Source of the DNA: Actinomycetes bacterium
GTDB taxonomy: Bacteria; Actinomycetota; Acidimicrobiia; Acidimicrobiales; Acidimicrobiaceae
Length of the DNA stretch: 12,710 bases
Assembly: GCA_021823045.1 (NCBI GenBank)
Contig: JAKAPB010000016.1
Location: 1-12,710, forward strand
Direction of reading: 5' to 3'
Under the pieces are notes generated by a model, which was not told where the DNA came from, ran no database searches, and saw nothing but the letters and a program-made list of their open reading frames with translations. Shown piece after piece: positions 6,769-12,710 of this stretch. The stretch's first letter is position 1. The number at the start of each line of letters is the position of its first letter. Position numbers and translations under genes: made by a program.

Positions 6769-7575
6769 TTATAAAGCTTCCACGCCTCGTATATCGGCCC
6801 GAAGCCGTACTTGAAGTAGCTCCTCGCTCGACTCTAGGGTGTGGTTTGGATCCTCCAGTGACGGGAAAAAGACCGGTACCGTAGACCAGGAAAGCGACCC
6901 CTTGGTCTGATCGCGCAATATCTGGTTGTAGGTAAACAGATCCCCAATGCAAAGAATCGCCTTCGCATTCCACTCCTTAAGCAGCCTTCGTAGAGCGTCA
7001 GATACAAAACTACCCAACGCGACGAAGACCGAACGAGCAAGGACCCCCTTGTCGACCCCGGCAATGTGGTAGCTCATCACACTTCTTATGATGCGCCGAG
7101 AGTCAAGATAATACCTGCCGTAGTCATCCTCAAGGAATGTGTCGATCTCAACCGCCTTGTGGCTAGTAGTAAGAGCCTGGCCAACGTCGGACTCTGACAT
7201 CCCAAGAACTAGAGCGACGAGAGCGAAAATCCAACCAGGCGCCGAAGTCTCAGATATCTCCACCCCTGGATCAAAGGCCTCAATCTGCGCCATTAGCTCC
7301 GGAAACTCCTTAGCGTAGTTAGCAACCAGTCTTGGTCCGTTCTCGTCGATTGAGGCTACCGCACCAAGGATGCTGGATCCGACCATCGGCAAGTTCCCAA
7401 GGGCTATCAATGGGGCAACGATCCCAGCCTGGTCACAGGCGGCAATCATGGAGTTGGGGTCGTTGAACGAGAAGTGCGCAACCGCCACACTCTGTCCAAC
7501 AAACCCGTAAGCTGCAACTTTCTGGGCCAAGGCCTCTTCCGGCGATAGTTCTTCACCTAGCTGGTCATGGCTCAA
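6769..7575 (-). CDS. Hydrogenase-operon protein of unknown function (268 aa)
   Basis: I do not recognise this family. The TTG start at 7575 overlaps the stop of the maturation protease (TTGA), so translation is probably coupled; the ribosome site is weak. The protein is acidic and soluble-looking with several hydrophobic helices (LGNLPMVGSSILGAVASI, residues 59-76; GWIFALVALVLGM, 114-126) that could be core helices rather than membrane segments. There is no signal peptide and no Cys motif (Cys47 and Cys209 are isolated). The C-terminal third (about 170-245: KGVLARSVFVALGSFVSDAL, AKAILCIGDLFTYNQILRD, then VPVFFPSLEDP) vaguely follows the order of the Kae1-like C-terminal domain of HypF, but the HypF metal-binding His motif and the Gly-Gly are absent, so this is only a suggestion. 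Its place between the endopeptidase and hypC points to maturation, assembly or regulation of the hydrogenase. Confidence 0.75.
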   Translation of the reverse strand: MSHDQLGEELSPEEALAQKVAAYGFVGQSVAVAHFSFNDPNSMIAACDQAGIVAPLIALGNLPMVGSSILGAVASIDENGPRLVANYAKEFPELMAQIEAFDPGVEISETSAPGWIFALVALVLGMSESDVGQALTTSHKAVEIDTFLEDDYGRYYLDSRRIIRSVMSYHIAGVDKGVLARSVFVALGSFVSDALRRLLKEWNAKAILCIGDLFTYNQILRDQTKGSLSWSTVPVFFPSLEDPNHTLESSEELLQVRLRADIRGVEAL

Positions 7576-8108
7576 CGTGGTGCAACCGCCAAAGATTCAA
7601 TAATCTCATCGACGAGAATCTCTTTGACCTGGGTAACAGAAAATCCCTTGGATCGAATTTCATCTGCGGCAGTCTTGACAAAGCCCGCAAAAGCGTCAGT
7701 CAGTTCGGGCGTAAGCCCAAGGCGAAAATCTGAAGCATCTTGTGGAACTATGCCTATCAAGACCATATCGATCGGCTGCCCTAATCCGGCTGCGAGCTTG
7801 AATACATGGACGGGATCTACTTCGTGCGCCGTCGGCTGCATCGATGGTCCAAGATCTCCCAATATCGAGGAATCCAAGCGAAAAATAGTCCCTGCAGCAG
7901 CATCGGTTGCCAGGGCGTCTAACACGACGACCGAAGCCGGGTCAAATATCATGTGCATGATGTTGAACCCGGCGAGTCCACCGTCTTCGATCACTATCTC
8001 GGGATCGAAACTGAAGCACCGTCGCAGTGCGTGTGCGGCATAGACGCCAACTCCTTCATCGCGAAAGAGGATATTACCCATACCCACGACACGAAGCTCA
8101 AGAGCCAC
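7572..8108 (-). CDS. [NiFe]-hydrogenase maturation endopeptidase (HyaD/HybD/HupD type)
   Basis: 178 residues. It belongs to the HycI/HybD family, which cleaves the C-terminal tail of the large subunit after nickel insertion. Visible signatures: GMGNILFRDEGVG (residues 9-21) with Ni-contacting Glu18, the EDGGLAGFNIM segment (41-51), VVLDALATD (61-69) with Asp64, and His95 in TAHEVDP, matching the Glu16/Asp62/His93 triad of E. coli HybD. The GTG start at 8108 has AAGGA eight bases upstream and overlaps the end of the cytochrome gene by 11 bases. Its substrate is presumably the large subunit encoded two genes upstream, whose tail follows the CxxCxxH motif. The C-terminus is slightly longer than in HybD. 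Confidence 0.93.
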   Translation of the reverse strand: MALELRVVGMGNILFRDEGVGVYAAHALRRCFSFDPEIVIEDGGLAGFNIMHMIFDPASVVVLDALATDAAAGTIFRLDSSILGDLGPSMQPTAHEVDPVHVFKLAAGLGQPIDMVLIGIVPQDASDFRLGLTPELTDAFAGFVKTAADEIRSKGFSVTQVKEILVDEIIESLAVAPR

Positions 8109-8862
8109 TGCTACTATCCTTCACTCGGACATACTTGGAGCCGCTAAACATGATCCCAACGTCTCCTTCTCGCCACATGATTGTCCGCCATATCTCATAG
8201 TAGATATGGAAAACTGCCCATGCGATAATCAGCCATGAAGTAGTAAGGTGAGTCATCCTGACACCGACGTTGCCACCAAAGACCGTCGCAGTCCAGTCGG
8301 TCAAAAAGTGGAGAAGCTGGGGCCACCATGACCCTACCGTTGAGATATTGTCAGAAAAGCTTGCAGTATAGAGTTGCAGGCCGGTCAGTGCCTGCAACAG
8401 TAACAGCAGATGCAAAAGGACGAACATCACGGCAAGTAACGGGTCCCGCTTTGTCGTGTCAAATCGACGTCGTCTATTGAACGTTATGAAATTCAGTGCC
8501 GCTTCTTTGAAAGCCGACCTATGTTCCAATGTTGGCCTTAGGTCGGTGATATCCCTATGAGAGCGCGAGAACAGGTACAGGTACGCAATGAGAATCATCG
8601 AAGTATCGAGGATCATCGCCCCATAGAAGTGAAGCGCCCTACTCCATGCCATGAGGGGAAATGGCTGCGCTGCATATATCGAGCTCGTCTGAATAAACGG
8701 CTTAGCTATATACAGGCCGGTGATGAAGCAGACCACAACGGATAAGGCCTGAACCCAGTGAATTATCCGCCAAGTGGTGGTTACCCTCTGAACTCGTTGA
8801 TATACCTCAACCTGCCCGGTCTTCGCTGAGTGCTTGGCGTAGGTAGGCGTATCTAAGGTCAT
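8098..8862 (-). CDS. Ni/Fe-hydrogenase b-type cytochrome subunit (HyaC-like)
   Basis: 254 residues, four main membrane helices. This di-haem cytochrome anchors the hydrogenase dimer and moves H2-derived electrons to the quinone pool. Helix 1 (RIIHWVQALSVVVCFITGLY, residues 32-51) contains His35; helix 2 (ALHFYGAMILDTSMILIAYL) contains His78; helix 3 (AVMFVLLHLLLLLQALTGL) contains His151; helix 4 (MTHLTTSWLIIAWAVFHIYY) contains His205 and His219. His35, His78, His205 and His219 fit the family's haem ligands. A basic cytoplasmic loop (FNRRRRFDTTKRD) lies between helices 2 and 3. The ATG at 8862 overlaps the large-subunit stop by ATGA, so expression is coupled. The C-terminal tail is short and polar. 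Confidence 0.93.
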   Translation of the reverse strand: MTLDTPTYAKHSAKTGQVEVYQRVQRVTTTWRIIHWVQALSVVVCFITGLYIAKPFIQTSSIYAAQPFPLMAWSRALHFYGAMILDTSMILIAYLYLFSRSHRDITDLRPTLEHRSAFKEAALNFITFNRRRRFDTTKRDPLLAVMFVLLHLLLLLQALTGLQLYTASFSDNISTVGSWWPQLLHFLTDWTATVFGGNVGVRMTHLTTSWLIIAWAVFHIYYEIWRTIMWREGDVGIMFSGSKYVRVKDSSSGS

Positions 8863-10616
8863 TTCATCACCTCCGAGCTATCAGGGTCCGTGATCTCACA
8901 AACACCATCCCCCGGAATCACCTGATAAGTCCCTAGGTCCTTTCCCTTGGCGTCTACCAAGTGCACTGCACAGGCCAAACAAGGGTCAAAGCTATGAATC
9001 GTCTGCAGGATCTCCAGCGGTTCGTCAATCTTGGCCAGTTTCACTCCGACTAAAGCATCCTCATAGGCTCCGGGGCGCTCCTGGCCGTCTCGTGGCGAAG
9101 CGTTCCAAGTCGTCGGGACGACCGCTTGATAGTTCTCTATCTTGCCGTCTTGGATCTTGACCCAGTGACCAAGTGCCCCTCTAGGGGCTTCAGAGAGTCC
9201 GAAGCCTTGCGCTTGGGTAGAAACTTGTGCGAAGTCAAAGGGCGTCCACGTCTGAAGGTCCCCTGTAGCGACGTTCTTCTGAAGCTCGTCGAGCCAGCCG
9301 ACCATAGCGTTAGCGAGAACCTGCGTCTCGAGCAACCTAGCCGCCGTCCGACCAATCGTGGAGAACAGAACCGCAGCTGGAAAGCCAGTGGTCTTTAGGA
9401 AGTTGTCGACCACCGGCTTGATCGCTGGATTCCCTGCCGCATATCCGACGATCATCCGAGCGAGGGGACCGACCTCCATTCTGTTGCCATCGTAGTTAGG
9501 TGCCTTTAGCCATGAGTACTTCTCGTTGGTCTTCAAGTATGCGATGCCGTCGGAGCGCTTATCGAGGCCAGTGTAGTTTGGCTGCGTAACACCGTCAAAA
9601 GGTTGCAGTACGGCGTTCCCCTCGTACCAGGAGTGCGTAACATCCTCGGTAACCTTCGCCTGGTCGAATGGAATAACCGTCGTCAGGTCCTTATTCATGA
9701 CTATTCCTGGCGAAAACAGGGTCTTGGCCTTGGGATAAGGGTTGTCGTCCATCTCGAAGTTTGCAGCATATGCCATGTAATTTCCGAGTCCCCCACCGAC
9801 TCCGGCCACGGCCTGGTCAGCGTAAGCCTTACCGACCATGATCAAGTCTGGCAGATAAGCACCCTGGATAAAGTCGGTCATCTCCGTTAGATAAGTCCCA
9901 TATTGGGCAAGTCGAACCGGATCTTGGATATCTTCCACGCAGGTTACACCGCCGACCACGATCGACTGTGGGTGTGGGTTCTTGCCGCCAAGAATTGCCA
10001 TCATCTTCGCCGCCGTGCGCTGCTTGTTGAGGCAATCAAGATAGTGGGACGCTGCGATCAGATTCTCTTCCGGGGTTAGACGGTAGCTCGGATTTCCCCA
10101 ATACGCATTTCCAAAGATGCCCAAGGAACTTTTAGCCAGGCTCGTAATCTTCGCCTGAACCCCCTGATATGTGCCGATACTTGAGTTGTATGGATTATCG
10201 CTATAGGTATAAGCGACATCAACCGCTTTCTTCGGATCAGCGCTAAGGGCAGAGACAAGATCAACAAAGTCAAGAGCGTGCAAGTTGTAGAAGTGGACCG
10301 GATGGTCATGGATGTACAGTGCGCCAGCGATAAGGTTTCTGACCAGTCGAGCATTAGTCGGAATGCCCACTCCGAAGGCATTCTCGACCGCCCTTATCGA
10401 AGTCCAGTAGTGTACTCCCGTACAAACCCCACAGATTCGCATAGCCAACAGACCGGCGTCACGTGGGTCACGATTCTTGAGAATTAACTCAACCCCGCGG
10501 AACATTGTCCCAGAAGAATAAGCGCTGGTGATGACGTTGTTGGCGTCGAGTACCGCCTCAATCCTAAGGTGTCCCTCAATTCGCGTAATCGGGTCGACAA
10601 CGATATGCGAGGTCAT
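8859..10616 (-). CDS. [NiFe]-hydrogenase large subunit, group 1 type
   Basis: 585 residues; carries the Ni-Fe(CN)2CO site that splits H2. The N-terminal nickel motif is RICGVCTGVH (C62, C65, H69), the C-terminal one SFDPCLACAVH (C546, C549, H552); all four nickel cysteines are present. RIEGHLRIE near the N-terminus and SEAPRGALGHW upstream of the second motif are family signatures, the Arg lying near the Fe diatomics. Residues after His552 (LVDAKGKDLGTYQVIPGDGV, then 13 more) form a tail of 33 residues to be removed by the maturation protease, longer than the roughly 15 seen in many group 1 enzymes. After H69 the sequence is YWTSIRAVE, not the usual ALASVRAVE. The ATG at 10616 has the strong ribosome site AAGGAGG (10627-10621) and overlaps the small-subunit stop by ATGA. 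No signal peptide: the protein is exported with the small subunit by the Tat route. Subgroup not determined. Confidence 0.96.
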   Translation of the reverse strand: MTSHIVVDPITRIEGHLRIEAVLDANNVITSAYSSGTMFRGVELILKNRDPRDAGLLAMRICGVCTGVHYWTSIRAVENAFGVGIPTNARLVRNLIAGALYIHDHPVHFYNLHALDFVDLVSALSADPKKAVDVAYTYSDNPYNSSIGTYQGVQAKITSLAKSSLGIFGNAYWGNPSYRLTPEENLIAASHYLDCLNKQRTAAKMMAILGGKNPHPQSIVVGGVTCVEDIQDPVRLAQYGTYLTEMTDFIQGAYLPDLIMVGKAYADQAVAGVGGGLGNYMAYAANFEMDDNPYPKAKTLFSPGIVMNKDLTTVIPFDQAKVTEDVTHSWYEGNAVLQPFDGVTQPNYTGLDKRSDGIAYLKTNEKYSWLKAPNYDGNRMEVGPLARMIVGYAAGNPAIKPVVDNFLKTTGFPAAVLFSTIGRTAARLLETQVLANAMVGWLDELQKNVATGDLQTWTPFDFAQVSTQAQGFGLSEAPRGALGHWVKIQDGKIENYQAVVPTTWNASPRDGQERPGAYEDALVGVKLAKIDEPLEILQTIHSFDPCLACAVHLVDAKGKDLGTYQVIPGDGVCEITDPDSSEVMK

Positions 10617-11902
10617 TCCCCCTCCTTCTTTTCCGTAGTGCCACCCGATGCGGCTTCGCTGCTTGAACTTGATACCGTGGTCGAGACCTTCTCCCTACCA
10701 CCAACTGCTGAGGCAATTGCGTGAGCGACAATCCCCACCCCAACTACCGCTAAAAGGCCGAGACCGAACTTGTCGGCACCCGACTCGACGCCAAGTCCCG
10801 CTAGTCCCGGCGCATGAATATTTGCAGATACCATCGGTCGCTCATATGCGAGCGTGTCCCAAAACTCCGGCTGCGAACAGCCGATACATCCGTGGCCAAC
10901 ACCTATTGGCCAATTCGTACCTTCGTTATATCTAACTATCGAACAGTTGTTGTAAGTGAATGGACCCTTGCAACCCATCTTGTAGAGACAGAAGTTGTTT
11001 TGTGCACCTAGGTCACCCCACTGCTGCACATATTCGCCCGCATCGAAGTGCGCACGGCGCTCGCAGTTGTTGTGGATCAGATTCCCGAACGCCCAGATCG
11101 GCCTACCAGTCGAATCGAGGGCAGGAGCAGCCCCTGTCAATATGTAATGGATCAGTGTTCCTACGAAATTAATTGGATTCATTGGACAAGCCGGAATATT
11201 GATGACAGGGGTCCCACTCACCACTGCAGAGACTCCAACTGCATTGGTTGGGTTTGGATAGGCCTTTGGAATCCCGCCATAATAAGCACAAGCTCCAGCA
11301 CCTATTACTAGGGCAGCTCCCGCCGATAGCTGCTGGACCTCTTCATAAAATGTCTGACCAGCGGCCCCAATAGTGCAGTAAGCCCCACTCTCACCCTGTG
11401 GAATCGCCCCCTCTACGACCAGCACATACTTACCCTTGTACATCTGAGCTGCAGTTTGCTTGCGAAGCTCACTTTGAAAACCAGCCGCCGCCATGAGCGT
11501 TTCGTGATATTCAAGCGATATCGTCTGGAAGAGAAGTTCTTCCACGGTCGGACCCGCCGACCGGATAAACGCCTCAGAGTTTCCTGCGCAGTCTTGCCCT
11601 TCGATCCAGATTACGGGAACACGGTTGAGCAGAGTTGCAGCCTCTGCTACTTGCTTTTCAAAGATCGGCGGCAACATCAAAGCTGCGGTCATCGCTGAAG
11701 CCCACATCATAAAATTACGGCGACTTAAACGATGCTCAACCAGAAGTGCTGGCAGTGAAAGCCCACTTAGGGGCTCCATCGCCTCCACCTCCTTGAGCCT
11801 TTGCTGATACTTCTGCTTCAGTGCGAGCTGCTCACTCTCGTTGTGCTGCGATCCGCGATGCCTCAAGGCTCCGCTGAACAGAGAGCGCCGGTCCAAATCC
11901 AT
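10613..11902 (-). CDS. [NiFe]-hydrogenase small subunit, Tat-exported, membrane-anchored; proximal-cluster ligand Cys replaced by Asn
   Basis: Electron-transfer subunit with three Fe-S clusters. The Tat signal is SRRNFMMWASAMTAALMLPP (R61, R62). Proximal cluster: C105 in GQDCAGNSEAF, C205 in GACAYYGG, C239 in IPACPMNP, but the expected fourth Cys is N108 (codon AAC). Distal cluster: H277, C280, C305, C311. Medial cluster: C320, C339, C342 (HGCIGC), a [3Fe-4S] pattern. The supernumerary cysteines of O2-tolerant HyaA/HoxK enzymes are absent (G107 and G210 at those positions). Residues 379-400 form a C-terminal membrane helix, followed by a Ser/Lys/Glu-rich tail, which fits a partner cytochrome b. 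The start is uncertain: ATG at 11902 (GAGGA upstream, two bases after the hypA stop; 429 aa) or ATG at 11779 (codon 42) with consensus AAGGAGGT seven bases upstream, giving 388 aa and a normal 20-residue n-region. Confidence 0.95.
   Translation of the reverse strand: MDLDRRSLFSGALRHRGSQHNESEQLALKQKYQQRLKEVEAMEPLSGLSLPALLVEHRLSRRNFMMWASAMTAALMLPPIFEKQVAEAATLLNRVPVIWIEGQDCAGNSEAFIRSAGPTVEELLFQTISLEYHETLMAAAGFQSELRKQTAAQMYKGKYVLVVEGAIPQGESGAYCTIGAAGQTFYEEVQQLSAGAALVIGAGACAYYGGIPKAYPNPTNAVGVSAVVSGTPVINIPACPMNPINFVGTLIHYILTGAAPALDSTGRPIWAFGNLIHNNCERRAHFDAGEYVQQWGDLGAQNNFCLYKMGCKGPFTYNNCSIVRYNEGTNWPIGVGHGCIGCSQPEFWDTLAYERPMVSANIHAPGLAGLGVESGADKFGLGLLAVVGVGIVAHAIASAVGGREKVSTTVSSSSSEAASGGTTEKKEGE
11787..11794 (-). 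promoter_or_regulatory. Consensus Shine-Dalgarno inside the small-subunit frame
   Basis: On the minus strand AAGGAGGT (11794-11787) is followed by seven bases and then ATG at 11779, in frame with the hydrogenase small subunit. It is the best ribosome site in the operon. It either marks the true start of the small subunit or is a chance result of coding Lys-Glu-Val. Confidence 0.5.
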
Positions 11903-11904
11903 GC

Positions 11905-12249
11905 TTAGTCCTCAATTTCTACTGATTTGAGTATTATGTCGTGGCTAGGGGCTGATATGGTTTCGCTGCTTTTGCAGCTTGGACAGATTCCACTTGGAGT
12001 ACCGGCATTGCTGAAGTCGATCCCGCAGTCTAAACAGTGGTACATTCGCTCAGCTTTTTGGATAACCAACTCTGCATTAGCAAAGTTGGTCCCCTCGCTT
12101 ACATGAGCAAAAGCCACGTCTAGACTTCCATGCTCTAGGGCGCCAGCCCCTGCTTCAACAACAATTCGGACGACATGATTATCTTCATGGCCGGAAATAG
12201 CACGCTTCACCGCAAGGGCAAGTTCTTCCGCTATTCCATACTCGTGCAC
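11905..12249 (-). CDS. hypA: HypA/HybF hydrogenase nickel-insertion protein
   Basis: 114 residues, typical of HypA. It starts MHEYGIAEELALAVKRA: His2 and Glu3 are the N-terminal nickel site that requires removal or exposure of Met1. The zinc domain shows C72 and C75 (HCLDCG) and C89 and C92 (CPSC), the usual two CxxC pairs that form the structural Zn site. With HypB (absent here) it delivers nickel to the large-subunit precursor. The start is GTG at 12249, with AAGGA about nine bases upstream. It is first in the operon; the small-subunit ATG follows its stop by two bases. Genus-level details cannot be given. Confidence 0.94.
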   Translation of the reverse strand: MHEYGIAEELALAVKRAISGHEDNHVVRIVVEAGAGALEHGSLDVAFAHVSEGTNFANAELVIQKAERMYHCLDCGIDFSNAGTPSGICPSCKSSETISAPSHDIILKSVEIED

Positions 12250-12469
12250 GAATTATTTCCTTTCCCCCAAGGATTGTGAGAGCGGATGAACGGCCGCCCT
12301 TTGGAAGCTCACCCGAAGAAGTCTCAGGTACGAGAATATCGGATAGGAAGGGACGAAAGCACGTATCAATACTTAAACATTCACCCCGCCATAAATATCT
12401 ATACTGTTTCAGCAATCCGACAGACTCTACCCGCTTCACGAAAGAAAGAATATCCGTATTTGACCTGTT

Positions 12470-12499
12470 GTTGACTTATTTAGTCGACTTTCATATCAA
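12470..12499 (+). promoter_or_regulatory. Imperfect dyad overlapping a possible rightward promoter
   Basis: GTTGACT (12470-12476) and AGTCGAC (12482-12488) form a 7-bp dyad with one mismatch (G:U-like) around TATTT. On the plus strand TTGACT (12471-12476) lies exactly 17 bases before TATCAA (12494-12499), a fair sigma-70-type pair. It would drive transcription away from hypA, toward a gene beyond the right edge or a non-coding transcript. The dyad could equally be an operator for the hydrogenase operon about 220 bases away. Confidence 0.28.
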
Positions 12500-12634
12500 C
12501 TACAAAAGCCGAGGTCAGAAGAGAATTGTTAAGGCATCGAGCACTAGATTATTGCAACATCTACATCAGAAGTAGACTTTCGGATTCAAGCAACTACGCG
12601 GTTCGGTTTAACTCGAATCGGACCATTTCGGTAT

Positions 12635-12684
12635 TTATAAATAAAAAATAATACTCTTCGGTTGGCTGCCGATGGACTCAACCG
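12635..12684 (-). terminator. Possible factor-independent terminator for a leftward gene beyond the right edge
   Basis: On the minus strand a 6-bp stem CGGTTG/CAACCG (12684-12679 with 12664-12659; 14-nt loop) is followed after about ten bases by a T-rich tract (TTATTTTTTATTT, about 12650-12636). The stem is short and the gap to the T-tract is long, so it is weak evidence. Confidence 0.28.
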
Positions 12685-12710
12685 TCCCAGTCCGGAGTTT
12701 CGAGCCAATA

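Larger units (their letters stand above)
12250..12710. other. Gene-poor leader/intergenic region upstream of the hydrogenase operon
   Basis: About 460 bases without a convincing gene. Short open frames on both strands (for example 12276-12575 plus, 12185-12439 minus) show no domain and the minus one runs out of frame into hypA. The region is AT-richer toward 12630-12655. It holds an imperfect dyad at 12470-12488, a possible rightward promoter (12471-12499) and a possible leftward terminator (12635-12684). The hydrogenase promoter should lie here, but I find no strong leftward -35/-10 pair. Confidence 0.6.

Noticed and set aside
10613..11902. O2-tolerant HyaA/HoxK-type six-cysteine proximal cluster
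   Set aside because: The two supernumerary Cys positions are Gly (107 and 210) and one standard ligand is Asn, so the [4Fe-3S] signature is absent.
12185..12439. 84-codon minus-strand frame upstream of and overlapping hypA
   Set aside because: It runs out of frame into hypA, has no family resemblance and no good ribosome site; hypA with its H2-E3 and CxxC motifs is the real gene.
12276..12575. 99-codon plus-strand frame in the operon leader
   Set aside because: Composition and content look non-coding, with no domain and no clear ribosome site; kept only as part of the gene-poor region.
1..12710. CRISPR array, phage, toxin-antitoxin or mobile-element system
   Set aside because: The only regular tandem repeats are in-frame protein repeats; no transposase, integrase, terminal repeats or spacer pattern was seen.

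Overview
The window reads as chromosome of a GC-intermediate actinobacterium, most likely an acidophile of the class Acidimicrobiia (Acidithrix or Ferrimicrobium type). That placement is inferred from two things: a secreted S53 (sedolisin/kumamolisin) acid protease ending in the 'PDGKGYWLVASDGGVFSFGDA' type repeat, which I associate with surface proteins of that class, and a hydrogenase operon carrying a DUF6390-like gene of actinobacterial type. No rRNA, tRNA, insertion sequence, integrase or CRISPR array was found.

Layout. (1) About 1-1060, minus strand: the N-terminal part of a multi-PAS sensory protein that runs off the left edge. (2) 1061-1541: divergent intergenic region with a perfect 12-bp inverted repeat and a weak promoter candidate for the next gene. 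(3) 1542-5564, plus strand: a 1340-residue exported S53 endopeptidase with a propeptide, catalytic domain, four Ig-like/ASH-type modules, a Pro/Thr linker and a run of nearly identical 126-bp repeats. (4) 5565-5678: short convergent gap with a hairpin. (5) 12249 down to 5679, minus strand: a tight eight-gene [NiFe]-hydrogenase operon in the order hypA, small subunit, large subunit, cytochrome b, maturation protease, unknown 268-aa protein, hypC, DUF6390-like protein. (6) 12250-12710: gene-poor leader or intergenic DNA.

How the operon works together. The small subunit (Tat signal, three Fe-S clusters, C-terminal membrane helix) and the large subunit (Ni-Fe active site) form a group 1 type, outward-facing H2-uptake enzyme. 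The b-type cytochrome passes electrons from H2 to the quinone pool. HypA (nickel insertion), HypC (Fe(CN)2CO assembly and chaperoning) and the HyaD/HybD-like endopeptidase (removal of the large-subunit C-terminal tail) serve maturation. HypB, HypD, HypE and HypF are not in the window and must lie elsewhere. Nearly all junctions overlap or nearly touch, so translational coupling is likely.

Most notable points. The small subunit has Asn in place of the second proximal-cluster cysteine (C-A-G-N instead of C-x-x-C) while all other cluster ligands are intact. The large subunit has an unusual H-Y-W in its N-terminal nickel motif and a long C-terminal tail. Two operon members have no function I can assign. 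The small-subunit start is ambiguous, because a consensus Shine-Dalgarno lies inside its N-terminal extension.
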